In this document: positions 1 to 6,898 of the stretch, one piece after another
How positions within the stretch are numbered: the first letter of the stretch is position 1
Layout: every line of letters starts with the position of its first letter
Assembly (NCBI RefSeq): GCF_900187395.1
Contig: NZ_FYEZ01000004.1
Span: 1 to 64,000 of the forward strand
Length of the DNA stretch: 64,000 nt
Reading direction: 5' to 3'
From: Kytococcus aerolatus
GTDB lineage: Bacteria > Actinomycetota > Actinomycetes > Actinomycetales > Dermatophilaceae
Translations under genes and position numbers: made by a program
Notes under the pieces: model-generated
Told to the model about the DNA's origin: nothing
Database searches by the model: none
Seen by the model: only the letters and a program-made list of their open reading frames with translations

Positions 1-63
1 GGGCGGTTGACCCCCATCGAGTACGAGACCATCATGTCCACACCAGCCGACCAGGCGGCCTGA
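1..63 (+). CDS. IS3-family transposase (OrfB), C-terminal end only
   Basis: Frame 1 runs from the window edge to TGA at 61-63 and reads G-R-L-T-P-I-E-Y-E-T-I-M-S-T-P-A-D-Q-A-A. The R-L-T-P-I-E-Y-E string followed by a short polar tail is the usual C-terminus of the integrase-core (OrfB) transposase of IS3-family elements in actinobacteria. Only about 20 residues are visible, so whether the upstream element is intact cannot be judged. The gene points toward purD. Confidence 0.6.
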   Translation, partial: GRLTPIEYETIMSTPADQAA

Positions 64-100
64 CCCAACCTGTCACCTATCCTTGCAGCAGTCCCGCCCC
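64..100 (+). mobile_element. Probable right end of the IS3-type element
   Basis: Directly after the transposase stop comes a short stretch containing TGTCACCTATCCTTGCAGCA (70-89). Non-coding tails of this kind, starting TG and lying just behind orfB, are typical terminal inverted repeats of IS3-family elements. The matching left end lies outside the window, so the exact boundary is inferred. Confidence 0.4.
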
Positions 101-148
101 CCCACCCCGGCCGGCTGACGAGGTCTGGGGTGGGGAGGCCCCGCCCGA

Positions 149-154
149 TAGGGT
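149..154 (+). promoter_or_regulatory. -10 box of purD (leaderless start)
   Basis: TAGGGT lies 7 nt before the GTG start at 162. There is no Shine-Dalgarno sequence, so transcription probably begins at or next to the start codon. Confidence 0.5.
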
Positions 155-161
155 CACGCCC

Positions 162-1493
162 GTGAAGATCCTCGTCATCGGCACCGGCGGCCGCGAGCAC
201 GGCATCCTCGAGGCCCTGCGCCGCACCCAGAACCCTGACCATCCGCTGGAGCTCTTCGCCGCCCCCGGCAACCCGGGCATGGCCCGGCTCGCCGAGTGCC
301 GCGCGGTCGACGCGGGAAACCCCGCCGCCGTGGTGGCGCTCGCCCGGGAGCTGGGCGCCGAGCTCGTCGTGGTCGGCCCGGAGGCCCCGCTCGTGGCCGG
401 GGTGGCCGACGCCCTGCGCGAGGCCGGCATCCCGACGGTGGGCCCGGACCGGGCCGCCGCCCGCCTCGAGGGCTCGAAGTCCTTCGCCAAGGAGGTCATG
501 GAGGCTGCGGGCGTGCCCACCGCCGGCGCACGCGTCTGCACCGACGCGGCCGAGACCGCCGCCGCCCTGGACGCCTTCGCCACCGACGCCGCTGGACGGG
601 CGGTCCCGTGGGTGGTCAAGGCCGACGGCCTGGCCGGCGGCAAGGGCGTGGTCGTCACCACCGACCGGGCCGAGGCCGAGCAGCACGCCGCCGCCTGCAT
701 CGCCGCGGAGGGCCACGTCGTCCTCGAGGAGTACCTCGACGGCCCCGAGGCGAGCGTCTTCTGCCTCCTCGACGGCACCACCGCCCTGGCCCTCCCGGCC
801 GCCCAGGACTTCAAGCGCGCCGGGGACGGCGACGCCGGCCCCAACACCGGAGGCATGGGGGCCTACAGCCCGCTGGAGTGGGCGCCGGAGGGGCTGGAGG
901 ACGAGGTGGTCCGCACCATCGCCGAGCCGGTGGCCCGGGAGATGGCGCGGCGCGGCACGCCCTTCGTCGGCGTGCTCTACGTGGGGCTGGCGCTGACGGC
1001 CGCCGGCCCCCGCGTCGTCGAGTTCAACGTGCGCTTCGGCGACCCGGACTCGCAGGCCGTGCTCGCCCGCCTCGACTCCTCGCTGGCCGACCTGCTGCTG
1101 GCCACCGCCACCGGCAGCCTGACGGAGGCGGAGCCGCCCACCTTCGCCGACGAGGCCTCCTGCGTGGTCGTGCTGGCCGCCGACGGGTACCCCGCCGCGC
1201 CGGTGAAGGGCGGTGCGCTGACCGGTCTCGCCGAGGCCGAGGCCCGTGGCGCCGTCGTGCTGCACGCCGGCACGCAGGTGCAGGACGTCTCCGGGGACCC
1301 GGCCGGACAGGGGGCTCGCACCCCGCAGCTCGTGGCCAGCGGCGGGCGCGTCCTGAACATCGTGGCCCGCGGCGCCGACCTCACCCACGCCCGCGAGGCC
1401 GCCTACGCCGCGCTGACCCTCATCGACCTGCCCGGAGGGTGGGCTCGCACCGATATCGCCGCCGACGCCGCGGCCGGAAGGATCACCCTGTGA
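162..1493 (+). CDS. purD: Phosphoribosylamine-glycine ligase (GAR synthetase)
   Basis: Joins 5-phosphoribosylamine and glycine with ATP to form GAR, the second step of purine synthesis, in the cytosol. The 443-residue protein has the family's usual length. It opens with the N-domain motif GTGGREHG (residues 7-14). The ATP-grasp core shows KADGLAGGKGV (153-163) and NTGGMGAYSP (228-237), and the metal-binding stretch EFNVRFGDPDSQ sits near 287-298. The start is GTG with a -10 box just upstream. The TGA stop overlaps the GTG of purC by 4 bp, so the two are translationally coupled and consecutive IMP-pathway enzymes are made together. Confidence 0.97.
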   Translation: MKILVIGTGGREHGILEALRRTQNPDHPLELFAAPGNPGMARLAECRAVDAGNPAAVVALARELGAELVVVGPEAPLVAGVADALREAGIPTVGPDRAAARLEGSKSFAKEVMEAAGVPTAGARVCTDAAETAAALDAFATDAAGRAVPWVVKADGLAGGKGVVVTTDRAEAEQHAAACIAAEGHVVLEEYLDGPEASVFCLLDGTTALALPAAQDFKRAGDGDAGPNTGGMGAYSPLEWAPEGLEDEVVRTIAEPVAREMARRGTPFVGVLYVGLALTAAGPRVVEFNVRFGDPDSQAVLARLDSSLADLLLATATGSLTEAEPPTFADEASCVVVLAADGYPAAPVKGGALTGLAEAEARGAVVLHAGTQVQDVSGDPAGQGARTPQLVASGGRVLNIVARGADLTHAREAAYAALTLIDLPGGWARTDIAADAAAGRITL

Positions 1494-2470
1494 GCACCGA
1501 GCCCGTCTTCGCCCACGACCTGCCCGGGTACGAGCTGGTCCACGCCGGCAAGGTGCGCGAGCTGTACGCGCCCGGCCCCGAGGCCGCCCTGCCCGAGGGC
1601 TGGGCGGCCGAGGACCTGCTGCTCATGGTCGCCAGCGACCGCATCAGCGCCTACGACCACATCCTCTCCACGCCGATCCCGGACAAGGGCGAGGTGCTCA
1701 CCCGGATGAGCCTGTGGTGGTTCGACCAGCTCGCCGACCTGGCCCCGCACCACGTCGTGGCCACCGAGACGCCCTGCGTGCCGGAGGCCGTCGCCGGGCG
1801 GGCGGTGCTCGTGAAGAAGCTGCGGATGCTGCCGGTGGAGTGCGTGGCCCGGGCCCACCTCACCGGGGGCGGACTCGGGGAGTACCAGCAGTCCGGCACG
1901 GTCTCCGGCCTCCGGCTCCCCGCGGGGCTGGTGGACGGCTCCGAGCTGCCCGACCCGCTGTTCACCCCGTCCACGAAGGCGCCGGCCGGTGAGCACGACG
2001 AGCCGATCAGCTACGAGCAGGTGCGCACCCTCATCGGGCACCCGCTGGCCCGGGCGGCCCGCAACCTCACCGTGGAGATCCTGCGCCGCGGCCACGAGAT
2101 CGCGGCCGAGCGCGGCATCATCGTGGCCGACACGAAGGTGGAGTTCGGGCTGGAGGGCGTGGACGCCGAGCGTGAGCTGCGCACGGTCACCGAGGAGGAG
2201 ATCGCCTCCGGTGCGGTGCGGATCGTGCTGGCCGATGAGGTGCTCACCCCGGACTCCTCGCGCTTCTGGCCGGCCGAGGGCTTCGCGCCGGGCCGGCAGC
2301 AGCCGAGCTTCGACAAGCAGTACGTGCGCGACTGGCTGACCTCGGAGGCCTCGGGCTGGGACAAGAACTCCGACACCCCGCCCCCGGCCCTGCCCGACGA
2401 GGTCGTGGCCGGGACGCGCGCCAAGTACGTGGAGGCCTTCGAGCGGCTGACGGGGGAGTCCTTCCGCTGA
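1490..2470 (+). CDS. purC: SAICAR synthase
   Basis: Condenses CAIR with aspartate using ATP to give SAICAR. The 326-residue protein is somewhat longer than the compact Escherichia form (237 aa), as usual in actinobacteria. Visible family motifs are GKVRELY (20-26), SDRISAYD (49-56), the ECVARAHLTGGG segment, FTPSTKAP and the catalytic-region VADTKVEFG. The GTG start at 1490 overlaps the purD stop. The last ~15 codons (GTRAKYVEAFERLTG) are repeated in degraded form at 4097-4139, see the repeat entries. A strong terminator follows 18 nt after the stop, so purDC ends here. Confidence 0.97.
   Translation: MSTEPVFAHDLPGYELVHAGKVRELYAPGPEAALPEGWAAEDLLLMVASDRISAYDHILSTPIPDKGEVLTRMSLWWFDQLADLAPHHVVATETPCVPEAVAGRAVLVKKLRMLPVECVARAHLTGGGLGEYQQSGTVSGLRLPAGLVDGSELPDPLFTPSTKAPAGEHDEPISYEQVRTLIGHPLARAARNLTVEILRRGHEIAAERGIIVADTKVEFGLEGVDAERELRTVTEEEIASGAVRIVLADEVLTPDSSRFWPAEGFAPGRQQPSFDKQYVRDWLTSEASGWDKNSDTPPPALPDEVVAGTRAKYVEAFERLTGESFR
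2411..2453 (+). repeat. purC 3'-end repeat, copy A (inside intact purC)
   Basis: This 43-bp stretch, coding GTRAKYVEAFERLT of PurC, matches 4097-4139 in the same orientation with only 3 mismatches, including a 26-bp exact core (2418-2443). Two such copies 1,686 bp apart resemble the flanks left when an element integrates into the 3' end of a gene. Confidence 0.8.
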
Positions 2471-2488
2471 GCCGGGGCGGTTGCGACG

Positions 2489-2527
2489 CAGAGGGGGCAC
2501 GCACCTCATGTGCGTGCCCCCTCTGCG
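2489..2527. terminator. Terminator after purC
   Basis: Perfect 17-bp inverted repeat (2489-2505 with 2511-2527) and a 5-nt loop CTCAT. It lies between convergent purC and the small membrane-protein gene and could stop transcription from both sides. Confidence 0.85.
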
Positions 2528-2548
2528 GTGCCGGTGTCGTGGTCGCCG

Positions 2549-2863
2549 TCAGGCGGTAGTGACCGCGCGGTCTCGGGTCATGCCCCAGAGATGACCCGCG
2601 ATGAACCCCGCAAGCAGGAGCGCGGGAGTCACCCACCAGGCTCCGGTCAGGGGTAGGAAGAGCGCGATCACCGTGGCGACCAGCAACCCGAGCGACGTGG
2701 GGCCGATGCGGTCGGCCCAGCTCCGCGGGCTCCCCTCGGGGCGACGTGCGGTGACAGGTAGCCCCACTGCTCGCCCGGCAACCACGGCCCAGCCGAGAAG
2801 GACCAATGCGGCTACCCAGTGGGTGGGCTCGTGTGTGAGGGTCAGGTGGGTTGAGATGCTCAT
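2549..2863 (-). CDS. Small three-helix membrane protein, unknown function
   Basis: A 104-residue protein with three hydrophobic stretches at about residues 16-35, 58-72 and 76-93, separated by a basic, proline-rich loop (ARRPEGSPR). No family is recognised. It starts with ATG 23 nt downstream of the end of the secreted-protein gene at 2887 on the same strand, so the two probably share a transcript. Both lie between the two copies of the purC 3' end, so it may be cargo of an inserted segment. Confidence 0.6.
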   Translation of the reverse strand: MSISTHLTLTHEPTHWVAALVLLGWAVVAGRAVGLPVTARRPEGSPRSWADRIGPTSLGLLVATVIALFLPLTGAWWVTPALLLAGFIAGHLWGMTRDRAVTTA

Positions 2864-2886
2864 GGGTTGAGAACTCCGAGTCTTCG

Positions 2887-3981
2887 TCAGGTCAGTTCAC
2901 GGATGATGGAGCCGCAGCTCCCGAAACCCATGAAGTCCCAGATGTTGTCCCCCATGAAGGAGATGATCTGGTCCGCTGCCTGCTGTTGCGTGGCGGTGAG
3001 AGCAAGGCCCCCGAGGGGGATGTACTTCCCGGCGGACGAGTTCTTCACGCGCTGGCCCAGTCGCTTGGCGACTGCCTTGACTGCATCCCGGTATCCACCA
3101 ACCTTCTGGACAGCGGCCCTCACCTTGGAGGAGCGCTCGGCGACAGTCTTCAAACGCTTTGCGATGTTGTAGACCTTGACTGCGGCCAGGGGTGCAAACG
3201 CGATGCCGGCGATCTCGGTGGCGCACATGCCCCCAGTGGAAGTCCACCACCACCACGAGGGGTCGGCCACCACGGGGAAGGCAGCGTCCGTTGTGTCCAC
3301 GACCTGGCGGATTGACTCACCCTCGACCACGTAGTGGGTGGGAAGCTGCTGTCCGTTGGCGTCAACCGCCCATGGCGTGTCAACAGTGGCCTGTGGGGTG
3401 CCCGTCGAATCGATCAGGTGGAGCCCCCCGTCGGCTGCGGTCTCCCATGTGTGACCGGCGGGCAGCTGGAAGTCGAACACCAGCTCCTCGTCAGGGGAGT
3501 TGAGGATTCCCATGGCCTGCGCTCGCCCCGTGGTCGTCAGCTGGGTGACGATCGTGGGGCGTCCAGGGGTCTCAGCGATCACGGCGCCGCCTTCCTGGTG
3601 CGTGACCGCGTTGTCGGGGAGTTCCAGGACCATCGAGTGCTCGAGGTCGGACGACATGTACTCGATGTCGTTCGGGTCGTCACCATCCGCGGGGGAGGGC
3701 ATCGCCATGATGGCGCCGCGTCCGTTGACGAGCTCGTCTCGATCCCCCCACACGGTGGTGCTGGTGGGGGCGACCTGCTGTGTTTCCAGGACGGGGTGGT
3801 CCCCGGCGAGGCTCTGAATGGCGTTTGCTGCGTCACTCTCCCTGGACAGCTCGACGATCTGCTGGGTGGTCGCGGGGGCTTCGCCATGAGGCGTGGCGGC
3901 CTCCGTGGGTGCCGTCAGTGCGAGGGTGCATGCGGCGGCGACGGCAGCGCTGAAGAGCGTCCGCCGCTTCGTGGTGTTCAC
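2887..3981 (-). CDS. Secreted protein with VVADP-W motif, unknown function
   Basis: A 364-residue protein. Residues 1-28 form a signal peptide (basic NTTKRR, hydrophobic core, TEA-A cleavage site). A polar, beta-rich N-terminal region to about residue 225 ends in FPVVADPSWWWW; a VVADP-W motif at such a junction recurs in exported actinobacterial proteins. The C-terminal ~120 residues hold a glycine/alanine-rich hydrophobic helix (GIAFAPLAAV) and a lysine-rich helical part, ending with a Cys pair (C in GGMCAT and GFGSCGS) that could form a disulfide. The start is GTG with AGGAG six nt upstream. A two-part secreted effector or toxin-like architecture is possible but unproven. Confidence 0.6.
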   Translation of the reverse strand: MNTTKRRTLFSAAVAAACTLALTAPTEAATPHGEAPATTQQIVELSRESDAANAIQSLAGDHPVLETQQVAPTSTTVWGDRDELVNGRGAIMAMPSPADGDDPNDIEYMSSDLEHSMVLELPDNAVTHQEGGAVIAETPGRPTIVTQLTTTGRAQAMGILNSPDEELVFDFQLPAGHTWETAADGGLHLIDSTGTPQATVDTPWAVDANGQQLPTHYVVEGESIRQVVDTTDAAFPVVADPSWWWWTSTGGMCATEIAGIAFAPLAAVKVYNIAKRLKTVAERSSKVRAAVQKVGGYRDAVKAVAKRLGQRVKNSSAGKYIPLGGLALTATQQQAADQIISFMGDNIWDFMGFGSCGSIIRELT

Positions 3982-4096
3982 ATCGTGCTCCTGAATGTCA
4001 CCTCCCGGCGTGTGGCCGGGGGGGGTGAGTCCCCTCCGGGGCGGAACGCTACGAGGTTCGGATGCTCGGGGATCTCATCCCGTAGGGGGAGAGTCT

Positions 4097-4139
4097 GGCA
4101 CCCGCGCCAAGTACGTGGAGGCCTTCGAGTGGCTGACGG
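4097..4139 (+). repeat. purC 3'-end repeat, copy B (gene fragment)
   Basis: A degraded second copy of the end of purC. It still reads GTRAKYVEAFEWLT in frame, and similarity continues past 4139 with small indels to about 4153 (TCCTTCC). There is no start codon, stop or upstream body of purC. It is best read as the displaced original 3' end, or attachment-site half, left when the 2.47-4.10 kb segment was inserted; a local duplication is the alternative. Confidence 0.75.
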
Positions 4140-4172
4140 AAGGGGATCCTTCCCCTCATCCGTGGACCGCGG

Positions 4173-4526
4173 TCAGTCTGCCTGGGCGGTGCGGCGCCGC
4201 GCGACGATCCACCCGATGGCGATGCCGGCCAAGATGGGCAGCAGACTCACGAACAGGATCTGGTCCTGACGGTCGTCGAGGCTGGGCCACACCCGTGCGG
4301 CGGTCCCGGACGCGATACCGAGGACCGTGAGGATGCCGAGGTGCCGGCCCCAGAAGCCTCGTGGGGCCCCCGGTCGTCTCCCCAGCACCTCGCCGATCGC
4401 CAGGCCGGTGCCCAGAAGCAGCAGGACGGCGCAGGCGGAGAGCAGGTGGTGCCACCCGGGGACGTCTGCGAGATGCGGGGTGAGGTCGTTGGAGAGAGGC
4501 GGCACGGTGGGGATCTCCTTCTGCAC
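4173..4526 (-). CDS. Membrane protein, unknown function
   Basis: A 117-residue protein with three predicted transmembrane helices (about residues 24-45, 62-80 and 88-108) and a basic C-terminal tail (ARRRTAQAD). The apparent start is GTG at 4526. No family is recognised. It lies between the purC fragment and the toxin-antitoxin pair, on the strand opposite to the latter. Confidence 0.55.
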   Translation of the reverse strand: MQKEIPTVPPLSNDLTPHLADVPGWHHLLSACAVLLLLGTGLAIGEVLGRRPGAPRGFWGRHLGILTVLGIASGTAARVWPSLDDRQDQILFVSLLPILAGIAIGWIVARRRTAQAD

Positions 4527-4632
4527 GTGGGGTGGTCAACAGGCTTCGCCGGAGACGGTAGGTGCTGGACCTCCTTGGCGGCCTCCTCCCGGGGACTCGC
4601 TGCCTGTGCACACATGGGCCTCTTGTCCGCAC

Positions 4633-4651
4633 GATACCGCCGCGGTATCAT
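4633..4651 (+). promoter_or_regulatory. Operator and -10 box of the toxin-antitoxin pair
   Basis: A perfect inverted repeat, GATACCGC-C-GCGGTATC (4633-4649), overlaps a -10 box TATCAT (4646-4651) that ends 6 nt before the antitoxin ATG. A dimeric ribbon-helix-helix protein bound here would cover the -10 element. This is the layout expected of an autorepressed toxin-antitoxin promoter with a leaderless transcript. Confidence 0.65.
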
Positions 4652-4657
4652 CGAGTT

Positions 4658-4864
4658 ATGGCCATGACACTGCGTACCGATGCTGAGCTGGATGCCGCCC
4701 TCACCGAGCTGGCGGAGGCGGAGGGGCGTTCCCGGCAGGAGGTGGTGCGCCTCGCCATTCTCGACCGCGCCGCGCGGCACCGCTCCGGCAACCAGGTCGC
4801 CGAGTCCGTCGAGCGGCTCCGCTCGGAGTGGCGTGAGGTCCTCGACCGCCTCGGGTCGGTGTGA
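4658..4864 (+). CDS. Ribbon-helix-helix antitoxin
   Basis: A 68-residue protein with the ribbon-helix-helix (CopG/MetJ-type) pattern: a short N-terminal strand MAMTLRTDAELDAAL, then two helices with GRSRQEVVRLAIL between. The C-terminal half is charged and helical (ESVERLRSEWREVLDRL) and could wrap the toxin. The ATG at 4658 is preferred because a -10 box lies 6 nt upstream. It stops 3 nt before the GTG of the Doc toxin, so the two are co-expressed. By family analogy it neutralises the toxin and represses its own operon. Confidence 0.8.
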   Translation: MAMTLRTDAELDAALTELAEAEGRSRQEVVRLAILDRAARHRSGNQVAESVERLRSEWREVLDRLGSV

Positions 4865-4867
4865 CCT

Positions 4868-5236
4868 GTGGAGCTGACCGTCGATCACCTTCTCCAGATC
4901 GTCGAGGCCGAGGGCATCGGTCCGGTCCGGGACGTCGGGCTGCTCAGCTCCGCCGCCCAGCGGCCATGGGTCACCGTCTTCGGGAAGCCTGCCTACCCCC
5001 GCCTGGCCGATCAGGCGGCCGCGCTCCTGCACTCGATCGCCACGCACCACCCGCTCGTGGACGGGAACAAGCGGCTGGCCCTGCTGGCGGCCCTCGTCTT
5101 CCTCGACGTGAACGGTGCTCGCATCACCCTGGACCCCGACGAGACCTTCCAGCTCGTGATGGACGTCGCGTCCGGTGAACTGACCGAGGTGCAGGCCATC
5201 GCGGACCGGATGCGCGTCGCGCCCCTCCCGCACTGA
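4868..5236 (+). CDS. Doc-type Fic toxin
   Basis: A 122-residue protein of the death-on-curing branch of the Fic family. The active-site motif HPLVDGNKR is at 61-69, close to the consensus HPF-x-DGNKR, so the catalytic His and the phosphate-binding loop are intact. Doc proteins inactivate elongation factor Tu by phosphorylation. The start is GTG, 3 nt behind the antitoxin stop. The partner is a ribbon-helix-helix protein rather than Phd, a combination seen in actinobacteria but less common than Phd-Doc. Confidence 0.88.
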   Translation: MELTVDHLLQIVEAEGIGPVRDVGLLSSAAQRPWVTVFGKPAYPRLADQAAALLHSIATHHPLVDGNKRLALLAALVFLDVNGARITLDPDETFQLVMDVASGELTEVQAIADRMRVAPLPH

Positions 5237-5305
5237 TTCTGCGGCGTCGCTCGGGGCTCCGTCCGTGCTTGACTGGACCCACCAACCAACGAGCGGGGGA
5301 CGGGC

Positions 5306-5737
5306 ATGCGACGAGTCACGAGCGGGATCGGGGCGGTGGCAGTGCTGACGCTGGTGGCGGGGTGCGAGCTGCCGGGAGGCCTCGGGCTGTCGAGCGGCTC
5401 CGCTGTCTTCGAGGACGGGATGGCGGTCTACGTGGATCCCCCGTCCGAGGCGGAGGGTGAGCCGCGGATCATCGCCGAGCTGACCTGGGACGACACCGAG
5501 GAGTGCTGGTACACGGTGCAGGACGGGACCACCAAGGAGACCACGGTCTTCCTCGAGGGCACCACGAGCACCCCGGGCTCGCACATCACCCTGCCCGACG
5601 GCACGGAGGTCCAGCCTGGGGAGGAGCTCATTGTGGGCGGCACCGGCTGGACCCCGGACGAGGGCCACGGGTTCACGCCCGACCGGCGCTGCGGAGACCG
5701 CCCGTTCCACTTCTCCCAGAGCACCGGCCCCGCCTGA
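5306..5737 (+). CDS. Lipoprotein, unknown function
   Basis: A 143-residue exported lipoprotein. The signal peptide ends in the lipobox LVAG-C at about residue 20. The mature part is acidic and beta-rich, with two further cysteines (EECWYT and RRCGDR) that may form a disulfide. No family is recognised. It stands alone between the toxin gene and the repeat array. Confidence 0.65.
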   Translation: MRRVTSGIGAVAVLTLVAGCELPGGLGLSSGSAVFEDGMAVYVDPPSEAEGEPRIIAELTWDDTEECWYTVQDGTTKETTVFLEGTTSTPGSHITLPDGTEVQPGEELIVGGTGWTPDEGHGFTPDRRCGDRPFHFSQSTGPA

Positions 5738-5755
5738 CCCAGGAGCGGCCGGCCC

Positions 5756-6119
5756 GTGTGACGTTCTGGCCGCCTCCCAGGTTGTCGTGTGGCGTTCTGG
5801 TCGCTGGCGGCTGCTCCCGTGTGGCGCGGTGGTCGCTGGCTGCTGCTCCCGTGTGGCGTTCTGGCTACCAGGGCGGCCACTTCGCCACACGCGCGCAAGT
5901 TGCGCGGCCACGCCGCCACACGCGGTGCGGGTTGCGCGGCCGAAACGCCACATGCCTGCCGTTGTGGGGGCGTGCCGTGTGGCGTTCTGGCTGTTGAGGC
6001 GGCCATCTCGTCGCACGCCAGGTGCTGCCCGGGGCGTGGCGTGTGGCGTTCTGGCTACTAGGACGGCCACCTCGCCACACGCGCGCGGGCTGCGCGGCCG
6101 GAACGCGGCACGTCGCCAC
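5756..6119. repeat. Array of 12 units with about 31.6-bp period, both orientations
   Basis: A motif GTGTGGCGTTCTGG, or its complement beginning CGCCACAC, occurs at 5756, 5787, 5819, 5851, 5883(r), 5914(r), 5946(r), 5977, 6009(r, degenerate), 6041, 6073(r) and 6104(r, degenerate). Every interval is 31 or 32 bp, three helical turns, so all sites face the same side of the DNA. Two composite forward/reverse pairs (5851-5913 and 6041-6103) are nearly identical over ~63 bp. The segment fills the gap between a lipoprotein and a membrane-protein gene. No plausible coding is seen in it. Confidence 0.8.
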
Positions 6120-6138
6120 CCGCCAGCCCGCACGTCGC

Positions 6139-6144
6139 TAGCCT
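6139..6144 (+). promoter_or_regulatory. -10 box, leaderless start of the 6151 gene
   Basis: TAGCCT lies 6 nt before the ATG at 6151, and no Shine-Dalgarno sequence is present. It sits just behind the repeat array. Confidence 0.5.
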
Positions 6145-6150
6145 GCGGGC

Positions 6151-6528
6151 ATGGAGGTCTCGCTGCTCTTCCTCCCGGTGCTCGGGCCGGCCGTCGTGGT
6201 GCTGGTCTGCGAGCTCGTGGCCTGGCTGCGGGGGCCGGCTCCCGTGGGCCGGGCCTGGATCGCCCCCGTGGCCTGGGTGCTCTGTGGCCTCATGGGCTTC
6301 CTGTCCGCCGCGCTGGTGATCGCCGGGTTCGTGGACACCCAGGGTGACCACAAGAACTCAGGGCTGCTCGCCCTCCTCATCTTCTGGCCCACCGCGCCTG
6401 CCGCGCTGGCCACCGCCTGGCTGTGGGGGCGGCTGGCCGCCCGGCGCCGGTGGGTGTTCGCCGTCGGGGCACTGCTGCTGAGCGTCCTCGTGCTGCTCCC
6501 CGTGGTCTGGGTGCTGAACGCCACCTGA
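6151..6528 (+). CDS. Four-helix membrane protein, unknown function
   Basis: A 125-residue, strongly hydrophobic protein with about four transmembrane helices (roughly 5-25, 38-60, 70-90 and 100-121). A short polar loop (DTQGDHKN) lies between helices 2 and 3 and an Arg cluster (AARRRW) before helix 4. No family is recognised. The start is supported by a -10 box 6 nt upstream. It precedes purS by 79 bp on the same strand, so read-through into purSQL is possible. Confidence 0.6.
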   Translation: MEVSLLFLPVLGPAVVVLVCELVAWLRGPAPVGRAWIAPVAWVLCGLMGFLSAALVIAGFVDTQGDHKNSGLLALLIFWPTAPAALATAWLWGRLAARRRWVFAVGALLLSVLVLLPVVWVLNAT

Positions 6529-6607
6529 CCCAGCGGGCCAGTAAACTCCGCCCTGCACGCGGGCACGCGATCGCGCCGCCCACCGCCACGGACCCCCAGG
6601 AGTGCCC

Positions 6608-6898
6608 ATGGGCCACGTCATCGTCGACGTCATGCCGAAGCCGGAGATCCTCGACCCCCAGGGCAAGGCCATCGCCGGCGCCCTGCCCAAGCTGGGCATC
6701 GAGGGCTTCACCGAGGTGCGACAGGGCAAGCGCTTCGTGCTCGCCGTGGAGGGCGAGGTCACCGACGCCGCCCTCGCCAGCGCGCGCCAGGCCGCCGAGA
6801 CCCTGCTGAGCAACCCGGTCATCGAGGACGTCGTGAGCGTCCGCGAGGCCAGTGCCGCCGAGCTCGAGGCCGACCAGGTGCAGGGGGCGTCGGCGTGA
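6608..6898 (+). CDS. purS: FGAM synthase subunit PurS
   Basis: A 96-residue protein. PurS dimers bridge PurQ and PurL in the three-part FGAM synthase and help pass ammonia between them. The N-terminal strand [20 protein letters not shown] is characteristic. The ATG at 6608 is chosen over the GTG at 6602 because AGGAG (6598-6602) would then lie 5 nt upstream, whereas the GTG lies inside that ribosome site. The stop overlaps purQ by 4 bp. Confidence 0.95.
   Translation: MGHVIVDVMPKPEILDPQGKAIAGALPKLGIEGFTEVRQGKRFVLAVEGEVTDAALASARQAAETLLSNPVIEDVVSVREASAAELEADQVQGASA

Noticed and set aside
2549-4526. Complete integrative element with its own integrase
   Set aside because: None of the three reverse-strand genes resembles an integrase or excisionase, so only a remnant can be claimed.
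5503-5997. Forward frame continuing from the lipoprotein gene into the array
   Set aside because: The first part overlaps the lipoprotein in another frame and the rest is repeat-derived arginine-rich text.
5756-6119. CRISPR array
   Set aside because: The conserved part is only ~14 bp, occurs in both orientations, the intervals include related sequence, and no cas gene is near.
4247-6133. Long reverse-strand open frame (628 codons) over the repeat array
   Set aside because: It runs antisense through the Doc toxin, lipoprotein and array, and its repeated S-Q-N-A-T-R text only reflects the 14-bp motif.
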